Shown in pieces: positions 7,663 through 16,040 of a stretch of DNA of 17,179 nucleotides. A program made the position numbers and the translations under genes. Each line of letters starts with the position of its first letter. Positions within the stretch are counted from its first letter, which is position 1. Origin of the DNA: Gammaproteobacteria bacterium (GTDB lineage Bacteria > Pseudomonadota > Gammaproteobacteria > SZUA-152); NCBI GenBank assembly GCA_024762755.1, contig JANTGX010000020.1, forward strand, positions 1 to 17,179, written 5' to 3'. A model generated the notes under the pieces. The model saw only the letters and a list, made by a program, of their open reading frames with translations, was not told where the DNA came from and searched no databases.

Positions 7663-8879
7663 AGCACGCCGTGAAGAAGGAACTCCTCTTTCTTGCCCAT
7701 CGCATCCCCTTTCCGCCGAACAAGGGGGACAAGATCCGTTCATTCAACCTGCTCAGGCACCTGGCCCGAGACTGGACCGTGCACCTGGGGGCCTTCGTCG
7801 ATGATCCAGACGACTGGCGACACGAGGGCGAGGTGGCGGCCTTGAGCGGTGGGGAGATCCATCTGTTGGGTCTACCGTCGCGGCGGGCCAAATTGAAGAG
7901 CCTGCGGGGTTTGCTCACCGGTGACCCGTTGACTCTGCCCTTTTATTTCGATGCCCGCATGCAGACCTGGGTGGACGATCTACTGCAACGACGCCCCATC
8001 GGCCATGCCGTGGCCTTCTCTTCGGCCATGGCCCAGTACCTGGAGCGACATCGCGAGTTGCAGCGCGTGGTGGACGTGGTCGATGTGGATTCCGACAAGT
8101 GGGCACAATATGCGGAGAGCAAGGCCTGGCCCATGAGCACTCTCTATCGACGTGAATCGCGCACCCTGCTGGGCTACGAGCGGCACATTGCCGCGAGCTT
8201 CGATGCCTCGGTGTTCGTCTCCGAGGACGAGGCAGAGTTGTTTCGCCGCCTCGCTCCGGAGAGTACGCAGCGCGTGCATGCGGTGCGCAACGGGGTGGAT
8301 ACGGACTACTTTTCACCTCGGGGTGAATATGCCGATCCCTATGCGGGGCGCGGTCCAGTGATGGTCTTCACCGGCGCCATGGACTACTGGGCCAATGTGG
8401 ATGCGGTGCGTTGGTTCGCCGACGAGATCCTGCCGAGCATCCGCCGTCAGATACCCGCGGCCGAGTTCTTCGTTGTCGGCGCGCGACCCACGCCCGAGGT
8501 GCTGGCCTTGGGTGAGCGCGAGGGGATCTCCGTGACCGGGGCGGTGGAGGACATCCGTCCCTACGTGGCCCATGCCCGCGTGGCCATGGTGCCCATGCGT
8601 ATCGCGCGCGGGGTACAGAACAAGGTGTTGGAGGCCATGGCCATGGCCCGGCCGGTCGTACTCAGCCCGGAGGCGGCGGAGGGCATCGATGCCGCAGATG
8701 GCAAGCATTTTCGGGTCGGCAGGGATGCCGCGGCCCTGCAGGCCGCAACCCTCAACTGCCTGCAGGAGGACTGCAGCGCCATGGGCCATGCGGCGCGTGA
8801 GTTGGTGTTGCGCGAATATGCCTGGAAACCCAGCCTACACGGCTTCGACCGGCTCTTGGAGGCACGCCATGGACAATGA
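7659..8879 (+). CDS. GT4 glycosyltransferase, PEP-CTERM/XrtA system (TIGR03087 type)
   Basis: This 406-aa cytoplasmic or membrane-associated GT-B glycosyltransferase has the start typical of the XrtA-specific family (ELLFLAHRIPFPPNKGDKIRSF). The acceptor-side N-terminal domain contains VVDVVDVDSDKWAQYA. The linker is HAVRNGVDTDYFSP and the GT1/GT4 domain follows (VMVFTGAMDYWANVDAV, then VPMRIARGVQNKVLEAMAMARPVV). In the usual E-x7-E nucleotide-sugar motif the second Glu (residue 325) is present, but the first position is Arg. This appears normal for the subfamily. The sugar donor is not predictable. The frame opens at TTG 7659, overlapping the previous stop as TTGA. GTG 7671 is equally possible and gives MKKELLFLAHRIP, closer to the family. 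Neither start has a strong ribosome site. Confidence 0.92.
   Translation: MKHAVKKELLFLAHRIPFPPNKGDKIRSFNLLRHLARDWTVHLGAFVDDPDDWRHEGEVAALSGGEIHLLGLPSRRAKLKSLRGLLTGDPLTLPFYFDARMQTWVDDLLQRRPIGHAVAFSSAMAQYLERHRELQRVVDVVDVDSDKWAQYAESKAWPMSTLYRRESRTLLGYERHIAASFDASVFVSEDEAELFRRLAPESTQRVHAVRNGVDTDYFSPRGEYADPYAGRGPVMVFTGAMDYWANVDAVRWFADEILPSIRRQIPAAEFFVVGARPTPEVLALGEREGISVTGAVEDIRPYVAHARVAMVPMRIARGVQNKVLEAMAMARPVVLSPEAAEGIDAADGKHFRVGRDAAALQAATLNCLQEDCSAMGHAARELVLREYAWKPSLHGFDRLLEARHGQ
8856..8871 (+). promoter_or_regulatory. Ribosome site setting the exosortase start
   Basis: TTGGAGG at 8856-8862 lies 6 nt before ATG 8869, within the end of the glycosyltransferase gene. It decides the exosortase start against in-frame upstream ATG codons such as 8572, which would put about 99 residues of non-homologous shadow sequence in front of the protein. 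Confidence 0.7.
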
Positions 8880-10437
8880 GCCCGTTTCGGTGAACGAGGT
8901 GTCGTCTCCCACCATCGCCCCCGGCTGGAAGATGGCCACCCTAGCCCTCGCCCTGGGCCTGCTCCTGCTGCTGCTCGCCTACCACGAGACCTATTCGCGC
9001 ATCCTGACCGTCTGGCTGCACAACGACACCTTTGCCCACGGCATCCTGATCCCCTTCATCGTCGGCTTCCTGGTCTGGCGCAAGCGCGAGACGGTGCTGG
9101 CCATCACCCCGCGTCCCGATTGGCCGGCCCTGGTGCTGCTCTTCGGCGTTTCCTTGCTCTGGCTGCTGGGCAGTCTGGCCGATGCGGCGGTGGTCGAGCA
9201 ATTCGCCGTCATGGCCATGTTGCCGCTGATGGTCTGGGCGGTACTCGGCAGGCGGGTGGCCTGGGTATTGCTGTTTCCGCTCGCCTATCTCTTCTTCGGC
9301 GTGCCCTTCGGTGAGTTCCTCATTCCGCCATTGCAGGACTTCACTGCCGCATTCACCGTCAAGGCCCTGCGGCTTAGCGGCCTGCCGGTGTATTGGGAAG
9401 GAAGGTTTTTCTACCTGCCCAGCGGCAGCTTCGAAGTGGCCAAGGCCTGCAGTGGGGTGCGCTACCTCATCGCCGCCCTCGCCCTGGGTTCCCTGTATGC
9501 CTATCTGAACTACCGTTCTCTGGGGCGACGCGCGGCCTTCATTGCGCTGTGCATCGTGGTGCCCATCGTCGCCAATGGCCTGCGTGCCTATGGCATCGTC
9601 ATGCTGGCCCATCTCAGCGATTACACCTTGGCGGTAGGCGTGGACCATATCCTGTATGGCTGGGTCTTCTTCGGCCTGGTCATGTTTTTGCTCTTCTGGT
9701 TGGGTTCCTTCTTTCACGAGGAGGATAGGGTGGTGGCCCAAGACACGACTACCACAAGCGCCTCGCCCGCCTCGAATACCGCCTATCTGGCCAGCGCCGT
9801 GCTCGCCGTGGCCGTCGCCGGCAGTGGTAATGCCCTCGTTCAGCGGCTGGAAGCACCGCGGGCGGTCGAGGCCTCTGCGCTGGCCGTGGTTCTGCCGGTG
9901 GCCACCAGTCACTGGGTCGGCCCTGCTGCGACCGATACGGACTGGCAGCCGCGTTTCACGGGCGCTGCGGTGGAGCGCCAGGGTGGCTATCGTGCGCAGC
10001 AGAACGACGATCGAGTGGAGGTCTACCTCGCCTACTACCAGGAACAACGCCAGGGCCGGGAGTTGGTCAACGTGATGAATACCCTGTTCGATCCCGAGGT
10101 GGATCGGGCAGAGCCCCTTGGTCGGCGAGTGATTTCGTTGCCCAATGGGCGACGTTGGGAGGTCTCTGCGATCCGCATCTTGGACCAGCGAGACGAGCAT
10201 CGCTTGGTGTGGTCCTGGTACGAGGTGGCCGGACGGGCGACGACGAATCCTCTGCTGGCCAAGCTGTTCGAAGTCGAGAGCCGACTTCGTGGTGACCGGC
10301 GAGGCTCTGCCGTGATCGCTGTTTCCATGAAAGAAGATCTCGATGCCGCACGCACCGAGGCGCGCCTGACGGACTTTCTCGGCGAGATGCTGCCGGCCCT
10401 GCGACGTGCGGTGATGGTGGAGGAAGGGCGTCCATGA
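8869..10437 (+). CDS. xrtA: Exosortase A fused to EpsI domain
   Basis: This 522-aa polytopic inner-membrane protein combines exosortase A (EpsH, residues about 20-285) with an EpsI-type C-terminal domain (about 305-515). Exosortases cleave PEP-CTERM sorting signals from exported proteins in a sortase/archaeosortase-like reaction. The N-terminus holds the family motif HNDTFAHGILIPFIVGFLVW. The catalytic triad is complete: Cys194 in AKACSGVRYL, Arg239 in VANGLRAYG and His260 in GVDHILYGWVFF. A Thr/Ser-rich linker (about 291-303) is followed by one more membrane helix and a soluble, probably periplasmic EpsI part (VEVYLAYYQEQRQGRELVN, WSWYEVAGRATTNPLLAKL). EpsI is required for exopolysaccharide production in Methylobacillus, but its biochemical role is unclear. 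The gene overlaps the glycosyltransferase by 11 bases. No PEP-CTERM substrate gene lies in this window. Confidence 0.96.
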   Translation: MDNEPVSVNEVSSPTIAPGWKMATLALALGLLLLLLAYHETYSRILTVWLHNDTFAHGILIPFIVGFLVWRKRETVLAITPRPDWPALVLLFGVSLLWLLGSLADAAVVEQFAVMAMLPLMVWAVLGRRVAWVLLFPLAYLFFGVPFGEFLIPPLQDFTAAFTVKALRLSGLPVYWEGRFFYLPSGSFEVAKACSGVRYLIAALALGSLYAYLNYRSLGRRAAFIALCIVVPIVANGLRAYGIVMLAHLSDYTLAVGVDHILYGWVFFGLVMFLLFWLGSFFHEEDRVVAQDTTTTSASPASNTAYLASAVLAVAVAGSGNALVQRLEAPRAVEASALAVVLPVATSHWVGPAATDTDWQPRFTGAAVERQGGYRAQQNDDRVEVYLAYYQEQRQGRELVNVMNTLFDPEVDRAEPLGRRVISLPNGRRWEVSAIRILDQRDEHRLVWSWYEVAGRATTNPLLAKLFEVESRLRGDRRGSAVIAVSMKEDLDAARTEARLTDFLGEMLPALRRAVMVEEGRP

Positions 10438-11600
10438 GAAGCGCCCCCCCGCTGGTGGTGCATGTCATCCATCGCCTGGCCGTGGGCGGCATGGAGAATG
10501 GCCTGATCAATCTCATCAATCAGATGCCGGCTGATGACTACCGCCATGCCATCGTCTGCATCGATGACTTCACCGACTATCGCGCACATATCCAGCGCGA
10601 GGACGTGCCAGTGTTCGCCCTGCACAAGCGGCCGGGACACGACCTCGGCGTCTACCTGCGGGCCTGGCGCCTGTTTCGCCGGCTCCGCCCCAGCATCGTG
10701 CACACGCGCAACCTGGCGGCGCTGGAATTCCAGTTGAGCGCCTTTCTCGCCGGCACACCCGTTCGCATCCAGGGTGAACATGGGCGTGACATCAACGACC
10801 TGCACGGCGCAAATCAGCGTTACCTGCGGCTGCGGCGATTGCTCAATCCCCTGGTGAGTCGCCATGTGGCCCTTTCTCGGGATCTCCAGCAGTGGCTGGT
10901 GGACAGTGTGGGCGTCGATGTGACGCGCATTCGACAGATCTACAACGGCGTGGACAGTGGCCGTTTCACCCCCGCAACGGTGCGCCGGACCCTGCCGGCC
11001 GACTTCCCCGAGGATGCCCTGGTGATCGGTACCGTGGGGCGTATGCAGGGGGAGAAAGACCAACTGACCCTGGTGCGTGCCTTCATCCTACTGGTGCGCA
11101 AGATGGGTGAGATGGGCGAGCGTCTTCGCTTGGTGCTGGTCGGTGAGGGTCCGCTGAGAGAGCAGGCGGCAGGGCTGCTCGAAGAGGCCGGCCTGCGCGG
11201 ACAGGCGTGGTTGCCGGGCACGCGTAACGACACGCCAGCGCTTCTGCAAGGGCTGGATGTGTTCGTCCTGCCGTCGCTGATAGAGGGTATCTCGAACACC
11301 ATCCTCGAGGCGATGGCCTCGGGGCTGCCGGTGGTGGCCACCGAGGTGGGTGGTAACGCCGAACTGGTGGTGGCAGGCGAGACCGGTGCCCTGGTGCCGG
11401 CGGCCCAGCCCGAGGCCATGGCCGCGGCGATCCGGGGCTATCTCGAGTCACCGGATCTGTGCCGAAGGCATGGTGCTGCCGGGCGTGCCCGGGTGGAGTC
11501 CTCGTTCAGCATGCAGAGCATGGTGGATGGCTACCGTGCCCTGTACGACGAGCTGTTGGACCGACAGACCCTATCCTCCAATCTTGTAGGAACTCGATAG
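10434..11600 (+). CDS. GT4 glycosyltransferase, PEP-CTERM/XrtA system (TIGR03088 type)
   Basis: This 388-aa GT-B glycosyltransferase is of the XrtA-specific type that opens with VVHVIHRLAVGGMENGLINLIN, where the glycine-rich loop sits. The N-terminal domain continues through HTRNLAALEFQL and GEHGRDINDLHG. The GT4 domain has RQIYNGVDSGRF, GTVGRMQGEKDQLTLVRAF and a canonical E-x7-E motif (Glu284 and Glu292 in EGISNTILEAMASGLPVVAT). The sugar and linkage cannot be inferred. It overlaps the exosortase gene by 4 bases (ATGA), and AGGAAGG at 10421-10427 lies 6 nt upstream, so initiation should be efficient. The amidotransferase gene follows after 2 bases. Confidence 0.93.
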   Translation: MRSAPPLVVHVIHRLAVGGMENGLINLINQMPADDYRHAIVCIDDFTDYRAHIQREDVPVFALHKRPGHDLGVYLRAWRLFRRLRPSIVHTRNLAALEFQLSAFLAGTPVRIQGEHGRDINDLHGANQRYLRLRRLLNPLVSRHVALSRDLQQWLVDSVGVDVTRIRQIYNGVDSGRFTPATVRRTLPADFPEDALVIGTVGRMQGEKDQLTLVRAFILLVRKMGEMGERLRLVLVGEGPLREQAAGLLEEAGLRGQAWLPGTRNDTPALLQGLDVFVLPSLIEGISNTILEAMASGLPVVATEVGGNAELVVAGETGALVPAAQPEAMAAAIRGYLESPDLCRRHGAAGRARVESSFSMQSMVDGYRALYDELLDRQTLSSNLVGTR

Positions 11601-11602
11601 AC

Positions 11603-13498
11603 ATGTGTGGATTCGTTGGTATTTGGGATTCTCGTGGTGATCGCGCCATCGACAAGGCGTTGCTGGAGAAGATGAACCAGACCCAGTTTCATCGCGGGCC
11701 CGACGAAGGTGGCATCCACCTGGAGCCCGGCGTTGGTCTGGGACACCGGCGACTCTCCATCATCGATCTGTCCAGCGGCCATCAGCCGCTATTCAACGAG
11801 GACGAGTCGGTGGTGGTGGTCTACAACGGCGAGATCTACAACTTCCAGGATCTGGCCGAGGAGCTGAAGGCCGCGGGCCACCGCTTCCGTACCCATTGCG
11901 ACACAGAGGTCATCGTGCATGCCTGGGAGGAGTGGGGCGAGCGATGCGTGGATCGCTTCCGTGGCATGTTCGCCTTCGCCCTGTGGGATCGCAACCGGCG
12001 CCGCCTGTTCCTCGCCCGCGATCGTCTCGGCATCAAGCCACTCTATTACGCACTGCTGCCCAGTGGCCAGGTCGTCTTCGCCTCGGAGATGAAGGCCCTG
12101 CTGGTTCATCCAGACCTGCCTCGCGAGGAGGAACCGCGGGCGGTGGAGGACTATTTCGCCCTGGGCTACGTGCCTGAGCCACGTACCATCCTGCGCCATG
12201 TGCAGAAGCTGGAACCGGGCCACACACTGCGTTTCAGCACGGGGCGGCAGGAGCCAGAGAAACGGGAATATTGGGACATTCCCTTCGAGGACAACGGCCT
12301 ACGCGACGAGGCGCAGGCGCAGGAGGCGCTGACCGAGCGCCTGCGCGAGGCGGTGCGCATCCGCATGATCGCCGAAGTCCCCCTGGGCGCCTTTCTCTCC
12401 GGCGGCGTAGATTCGAGTGCGGTGGTGGCCATGATGGCGGGGCTCTCCGAGGAACCGGTCAACACCTGTTCCATCTCCTTCGGCGACCCGCGATTCAACG
12501 AGGCGGAATTTGCCCAGAAGGTGGCGCAGCAATACCACACCAATCACCAGGTGGAGCGTGTGGACAGCGACGACTTCGGTCTGCTCGATGAACTCTCTGC
12601 GCTCTATGACGAACCCTTTGCCGACAGTTCGGCCCTGCCTACCTACCGCGTCTGCCAGTTGGCGCGGCGTCATGTCACCGTGGCCCTCTCCGGTGACGGT
12701 GGTGACGAGAACCTGGCCGGCTACCGTCGTTACCGCTGGCATCTCAACGAAGAGCGCATCCGGCGCCTGATGCCGCTCTCTCTGCGCCGCCCGCTGTTCG
12801 GTCTTCTCGGCAGTCTTTATCCCAAGGCCGATTGGGCACCGAAGATATTGCGCGCCAAGTCCACCTTGCAGGGGCTGGCCCGCGACTCGGTGGAGGGCTA
12901 TTTTCACAGTGTTTCGGTGATGAGTGATGCCATGCGCGGACAGTTGTTCAGCCGTGCCTTCCGTCGCGAGTTGCAGGGATACAATGCGGTGGAGGTGTTC
13001 CGTCACCACGCCGAACGCGCCCCCACCGACCACCCACTGTCGCTGGTTCAGTACATCGATATGAAGACCTATTTGGTCGGCGATATACTGACCAAGGTGG
13101 ATCGCGCGAGCATGGCGCACAGCCTGGAGGTGCGCGTGCCCATCCTCGATCACAAGCTGGTGGAGTGGATGTCCGGCCTGCCGCCGGAGATGAAGTTGCA
13201 TGGCCGGGAAGGGAAATACGTGTTCAAAAAGGCCATGGAGCCGTACTTGCCGAAGGACATCCTGTATCGCCAGAAGATGGGTTTTTCCGTGCCCCTGGCC
13301 GACTGGTTCCGCGGGCCCTTGCGCGAACGCGTGCACGATAGCCTGCTCGGCGACGGCCTGGCCGACAGTGGGGTGTTCGACCGCCGCTTCCTCACCAGCA
13401 TGCTGGAGCAGCACCAGTCCGGTCGGCGTGACTACAGCGCCGGCATCTGGTCGCTGCTCATGTACGAGTCATTCCGCCGTAACGTCCTTCAGACCTGA
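11603..13498 (+). CDS. XrtA-system amidotransferase (asparagine-synthetase-like)
   Basis: This 631-aa two-domain enzyme resembles AsnB and belongs to the exosortase A-associated amidotransferase group (TIGR03108-like). The N-terminal class II glutamine amidohydrolase starts with MCGFVGIWD, with the nucleophile Cys2 after Met removal. It continues with RGPDEGG, LGHRRLSIIDL and VYNGEIYNF. The C-terminal ATP-pyrophosphatase domain has the PP-loop SGGVDSS at 266-272 and LSGDGGDENLAGYRRY further on. Both active sites look intact. In this context it probably transfers glutamine-derived ammonia to a carboxyl group on a sugar such as a uronic acid, rather than making asparagine. That role is inferred. 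The ATG at 11603 is fixed by the required N-terminal Cys. TAGGAA at 11587-11592 lies 10 nt upstream. Confidence 0.93.
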   Translation: MCGFVGIWDSRGDRAIDKALLEKMNQTQFHRGPDEGGIHLEPGVGLGHRRLSIIDLSSGHQPLFNEDESVVVVYNGEIYNFQDLAEELKAAGHRFRTHCDTEVIVHAWEEWGERCVDRFRGMFAFALWDRNRRRLFLARDRLGIKPLYYALLPSGQVVFASEMKALLVHPDLPREEEPRAVEDYFALGYVPEPRTILRHVQKLEPGHTLRFSTGRQEPEKREYWDIPFEDNGLRDEAQAQEALTERLREAVRIRMIAEVPLGAFLSGGVDSSAVVAMMAGLSEEPVNTCSISFGDPRFNEAEFAQKVAQQYHTNHQVERVDSDDFGLLDELSALYDEPFADSSALPTYRVCQLARRHVTVALSGDGGDENLAGYRRYRWHLNEERIRRLMPLSLRRPLFGLLGSLYPKADWAPKILRAKSTLQGLARDSVEGYFHSVSVMSDAMRGQLFSRAFRRELQGYNAVEVFRHHAERAPTDHPLSLVQYIDMKTYLVGDILTKVDRASMAHSLEVRVPILDHKLVEWMSGLPPEMKLHGREGKYVFKKAMEPYLPKDILYRQKMGFSVPLADWFRGPLRERVHDSLLGDGLADSGVFDRRFLTSMLEQHQSGRRDYSAGIWSLLMYESFRRNVLQT

Positions 13499-13504
13499 TC
13501 CGAT

Positions 13505-14719
13505 ATGCGCATACTCCACGTCTTCGACCACTCGATTCCCCTGCACAGCGGTTATACCTTCCGTTCGCAGGCCATTCTGCGCGAGCAGCGTGACCTGGGC
13601 TGGGAGACCGACCATGTGACCAGCCCAAAACACAACCTTGCTATTCAGCCCGAGGCGGACGAAGAGGAGATCGATGGCCTGCACTTCTACCGCACGGCGC
13701 CCGCCGGTGGCCTGCTGTCACGACTCCCCGTGCTAAACCAGTGGGCAGTGATCCATGCCCTTTCCTCACGTCTGGAACAGGCGGTGGAGACCTACCGACC
13801 CGACGTCATCCACGCCCATTCCCCAGCCCTGAACGGCAAGGCGGCGGTGCAGGTGGGGCGGCGCCACGGCATCCCCGTGGTCTACGAGGTGCGTGCCTTC
13901 TGGGAGGACGCCGCCGTGGACCATGGCACCAGCCGGGAGGGCGGCTTACGCTATCGCCTGACGCGCGCCCTGGAGACCTCGGTCCTGCGCGATGCTGATT
14001 ATGTGACCACCATTTGCGAGGGCCTGCGCTCGGACATGGTGGCACGTGGCATCGACGAGCAGAAGATTACGGTCATCCCCAATGCGGTGGATCTGGAGAG
14101 GTTCACCTTCGATCCGAAACGGGACGATGAACTGGCTGTAAGCCTCGGTCTGCAAGACAAGATCGTCCTGGGTTTCATTGGTTCCTTCTATGCCTACGAG
14201 GGCCTGCCCCTGCTGATCGAGGCCATGACCTGCCTGAATGAGCGCATCGAGAATGTACACCTGCTGCTGGTGGGGGGAGGGCCGCAGGATGCCGAGCTAC
14301 GCCGACAGTGTGAGTCGGCCGGGATACAGGACCGCGTCACATTCACCGGCCGGGTGCCACACGACCAAGTTCAGGCCTACTACAGTTTCGTGGACGTCTT
14401 CGTCTATCCGCGTCTGCCCATGCGCCTTACCGATCTGGTCACTCCCCTAAAGCCATTGGAGGCCATGGCTCAGGGAAAATTGGTGGTCGCCTCCGACGTG
14501 GGTGGTCACCGCGAGTTGATCCGCCATGGCGAAAACGGCGAGTTGTTCCGCGCTGGCGATGCGCAGGCGCTGTGTTCCACCGTGGCCGGTCTGATCGAGG
14601 ATCGAGAGAGTTGGCCGTCACGCCACCAGGCCGGGCGCCGCTTCGTCGAAGAGGAACGCAACTGGCATCGCAGCGTGGCGCGTTATGCGCCAATCTACGA
14701 ATCTCTTGCCGGAAAGTGA
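13505..14719 (+). CDS. GT4 glycosyltransferase, PEP-CTERM/XrtA system (TIGR04063 type)
   Basis: This 404-aa GT-B glycosyltransferase has the start characteristic of a third XrtA-specific family: MRILHVFDHSIPLHSGYTF. The acceptor domain includes DVIHAHSPALNGKAAVQVGR and YEVRAFWEDAAVDHGTS. The nucleotide-sugar domain includes VIPNAVDLERF, LGFIGSFYAYEGLPLLIEA and VTPLKPLEAMAQGKLVVASDV. In the E-x7-E position only the second Glu (residue 319) is kept and the first is Leu, apparently as in its relatives. The donor sugar is unknown. The gap to the amidotransferase stop is 6 bases. No clear Shine-Dalgarno sequence precedes the ATG, so translation probably depends on coupling. Confidence 0.92.
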   Translation: MRILHVFDHSIPLHSGYTFRSQAILREQRDLGWETDHVTSPKHNLAIQPEADEEEIDGLHFYRTAPAGGLLSRLPVLNQWAVIHALSSRLEQAVETYRPDVIHAHSPALNGKAAVQVGRRHGIPVVYEVRAFWEDAAVDHGTSREGGLRYRLTRALETSVLRDADYVTTICEGLRSDMVARGIDEQKITVIPNAVDLERFTFDPKRDDELAVSLGLQDKIVLGFIGSFYAYEGLPLLIEAMTCLNERIENVHLLLVGGGPQDAELRRQCESAGIQDRVTFTGRVPHDQVQAYYSFVDVFVYPRLPMRLTDLVTPLKPLEAMAQGKLVVASDVGGHRELIRHGENGELFRAGDAQALCSTVAGLIEDRESWPSRHQAGRRFVEEERNWHRSVARYAPIYESLAGK

Positions 14720-14744
14720 ACCATTCCTCCGTACGATCCCAAAC

Positions 14745-16040
14745 ATGAAACAATCGATACCCATGCCTTTCCAGAGTGAAGCAGACACACCTCGGGTGCT
14801 GGGCCGAGACGTAACAAGGGTGACCGACGGCAGCGAGCCGCACGTGCTCGTGTTCAGTAGTCTGTTCCCTCGGCCGGGGCAACCGGGGGCGGGCTTGTTC
14901 ATCCGCGAGCGCATGTTCCGTGTCGCTCGGGAGCTGCCATTGGTGGTCATCTCGCCACAGCCATGGTTCCCTTTCCAGGGTCTGATTCGCCGCTTCCGCC
15001 CGGGATACCGTCCGCCTTCGCCCTATCATCTCGTCCAACAGGGAATAGATGTCTATTGTCCACGGTTTTTTTCCGTGCCCGGTATAGGGCGTCGAATGGA
15101 CGGCCTGATGATGGCGCTGTTCTCCCTTGCCACGGTGAGGCGTTTGCAACGTCGTTTCGGAGTGGACATCATCGACGCCCACTTCGCCTATCCCGACGGC
15201 TATGCCGCCACTCGCCTGGGGCGCTGGCTTGAATTACCCGTCAGCATCACCCTGCGGGGCACGGAGGTGCCCTTGTCGCGCAGTAATCGTCGATCACTCA
15301 TGTTGCGTGCACTCGAGGATGCCGCGCAGATTTTTTCCGTGGCGGATTCCCTCAAACGGTTCGTCGTCGGTATGGGAATCGATGAAGACAAGGTTCTGGT
15401 GGTGGGCAACGGCGTGGACGTGGAGAAGTTTCATCCCGAGGACCGGGAGGGGAGCCGCCGAAAACTGGGCCTGCCACTGGATGCCCGGGTGTTGGTGACG
15501 GTGGGGGGGCTGGTCGAACGCAAGGGATTCCACCGCGTCATCGATTGTCTGCCCGGCTTGATGGCGGAATTGGGTGAGGTGCACTACCTAGTGGTCGGCG
15601 GCGCCTCGGGCGAAGGGGACTGGAGTGATCGACTACGCCAGCAGGTGAAAGAACTGGAGCTTGACGGGCAGGTGCATTTCCTCGGGTCTGTAGCGCCGGA
15701 CCATCTCCGACACGTACTCTCCGCGGCGGATCTGTTCGTGCTCTCCACGCGTAACGAGGGTTGGGCCAATGTCTTGCTAGAGGCCATGGCCTGTGGTCTG
15801 CCCATCGTTGCAACGGATGTGGGGGGGAACAGCGAGGTCGTCTGCCGAGAAGAGCTGGGTACCATTGTGCCTTTCGGGGATGAGTCCGCGCTGTGCCAGG
15901 CGATTGCGGACGGGCTGAAAAAGACGTGGTGTACCGATGACATCATTGGCCATGCCCGTGCGAATACTTGGGATAGCAGAGTTACGGTGTTGGTGAAGGC
16001 ATTCAAGGAAATAGCCTGCGCCACTTATGGAAAACCGTAG
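14745..16040 (+). CDS. GT4 family glycosyltransferase
   Basis: This 431-aa GT-B glycosyltransferase is not one of the three hallmark XrtA families but is of a type often found near them. The fold starts at HVLVFSSLFPRPGQPGAGLF, about 30 residues in. It continues with DIIDAHFAYPDGYAATRLG, VGNGVDVEKFHPED and VTVGGLVERKGFHRVIDCL. A canonical E-x7-E follows (Glu338 and Glu346 in EGWANVLLEAMACGLPIVAT). It probably adds a strain-specific sugar. The start is uncertain. ATG 14745 leaves a 25-base gap after the preceding gene, ATG 14763 and GTG 14796 are also possible, and ATG 14685 would overlap that gene by 35 bases. None has a good ribosome site. A T7 run at 15066-15072 lies in-frame in the gene, flanked by a 5-bp inverted repeat. 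Confidence 0.88.
   Translation: MKQSIPMPFQSEADTPRVLGRDVTRVTDGSEPHVLVFSSLFPRPGQPGAGLFIRERMFRVARELPLVVISPQPWFPFQGLIRRFRPGYRPPSPYHLVQQGIDVYCPRFFSVPGIGRRMDGLMMALFSLATVRRLQRRFGVDIIDAHFAYPDGYAATRLGRWLELPVSITLRGTEVPLSRSNRRSLMLRALEDAAQIFSVADSLKRFVVGMGIDEDKVLVVGNGVDVEKFHPEDREGSRRKLGLPLDARVLVTVGGLVERKGFHRVIDCLPGLMAELGEVHYLVVGGASGEGDWSDRLRQQVKELELDGQVHFLGSVAPDHLRHVLSAADLFVLSTRNEGWANVLLEAMACGLPIVATDVGGNSEVVCREELGTIVPFGDESALCQAIADGLKKTWCTDDIIGHARANTWDSRVTVLVKAFKEIACATYGKP

Noticed and set aside
8572..8868. N-terminal extension of exosortase from an upstream ATG
   Set aside because: It lies inside the glycosyltransferase gene and has no exosortase features. ATG 8869 has a strong ribosome site and the expected N-terminus.
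8941..10200. 419-codon open frame on the minus strand opposite exosortase A
   Set aside because: It is an antisense shadow of a high-GC gene. The plus strand encodes an unmistakable exosortase, and the minus-strand product is a low-complexity Gln/Gly/His-rich sequence with no family features.
11459..11602. N-terminal extension of the amidotransferase
   Set aside because: The class II glutaminase needs Cys right after the initiating Met, which only the start at 11603 gives.
12299..13414. 371-codon open frame on the minus strand opposite the amidotransferase
   Set aside because: It lies fully inside the well-supported amidotransferase, and its predicted product looks like shadow translation.
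11603..13498. Calling the amidotransferase asnB (asparagine biosynthesis)
   Set aside because: The fold is AsnB-like, but the operon context and subfamily point to polysaccharide modification, so no biosynthetic symbol is given.
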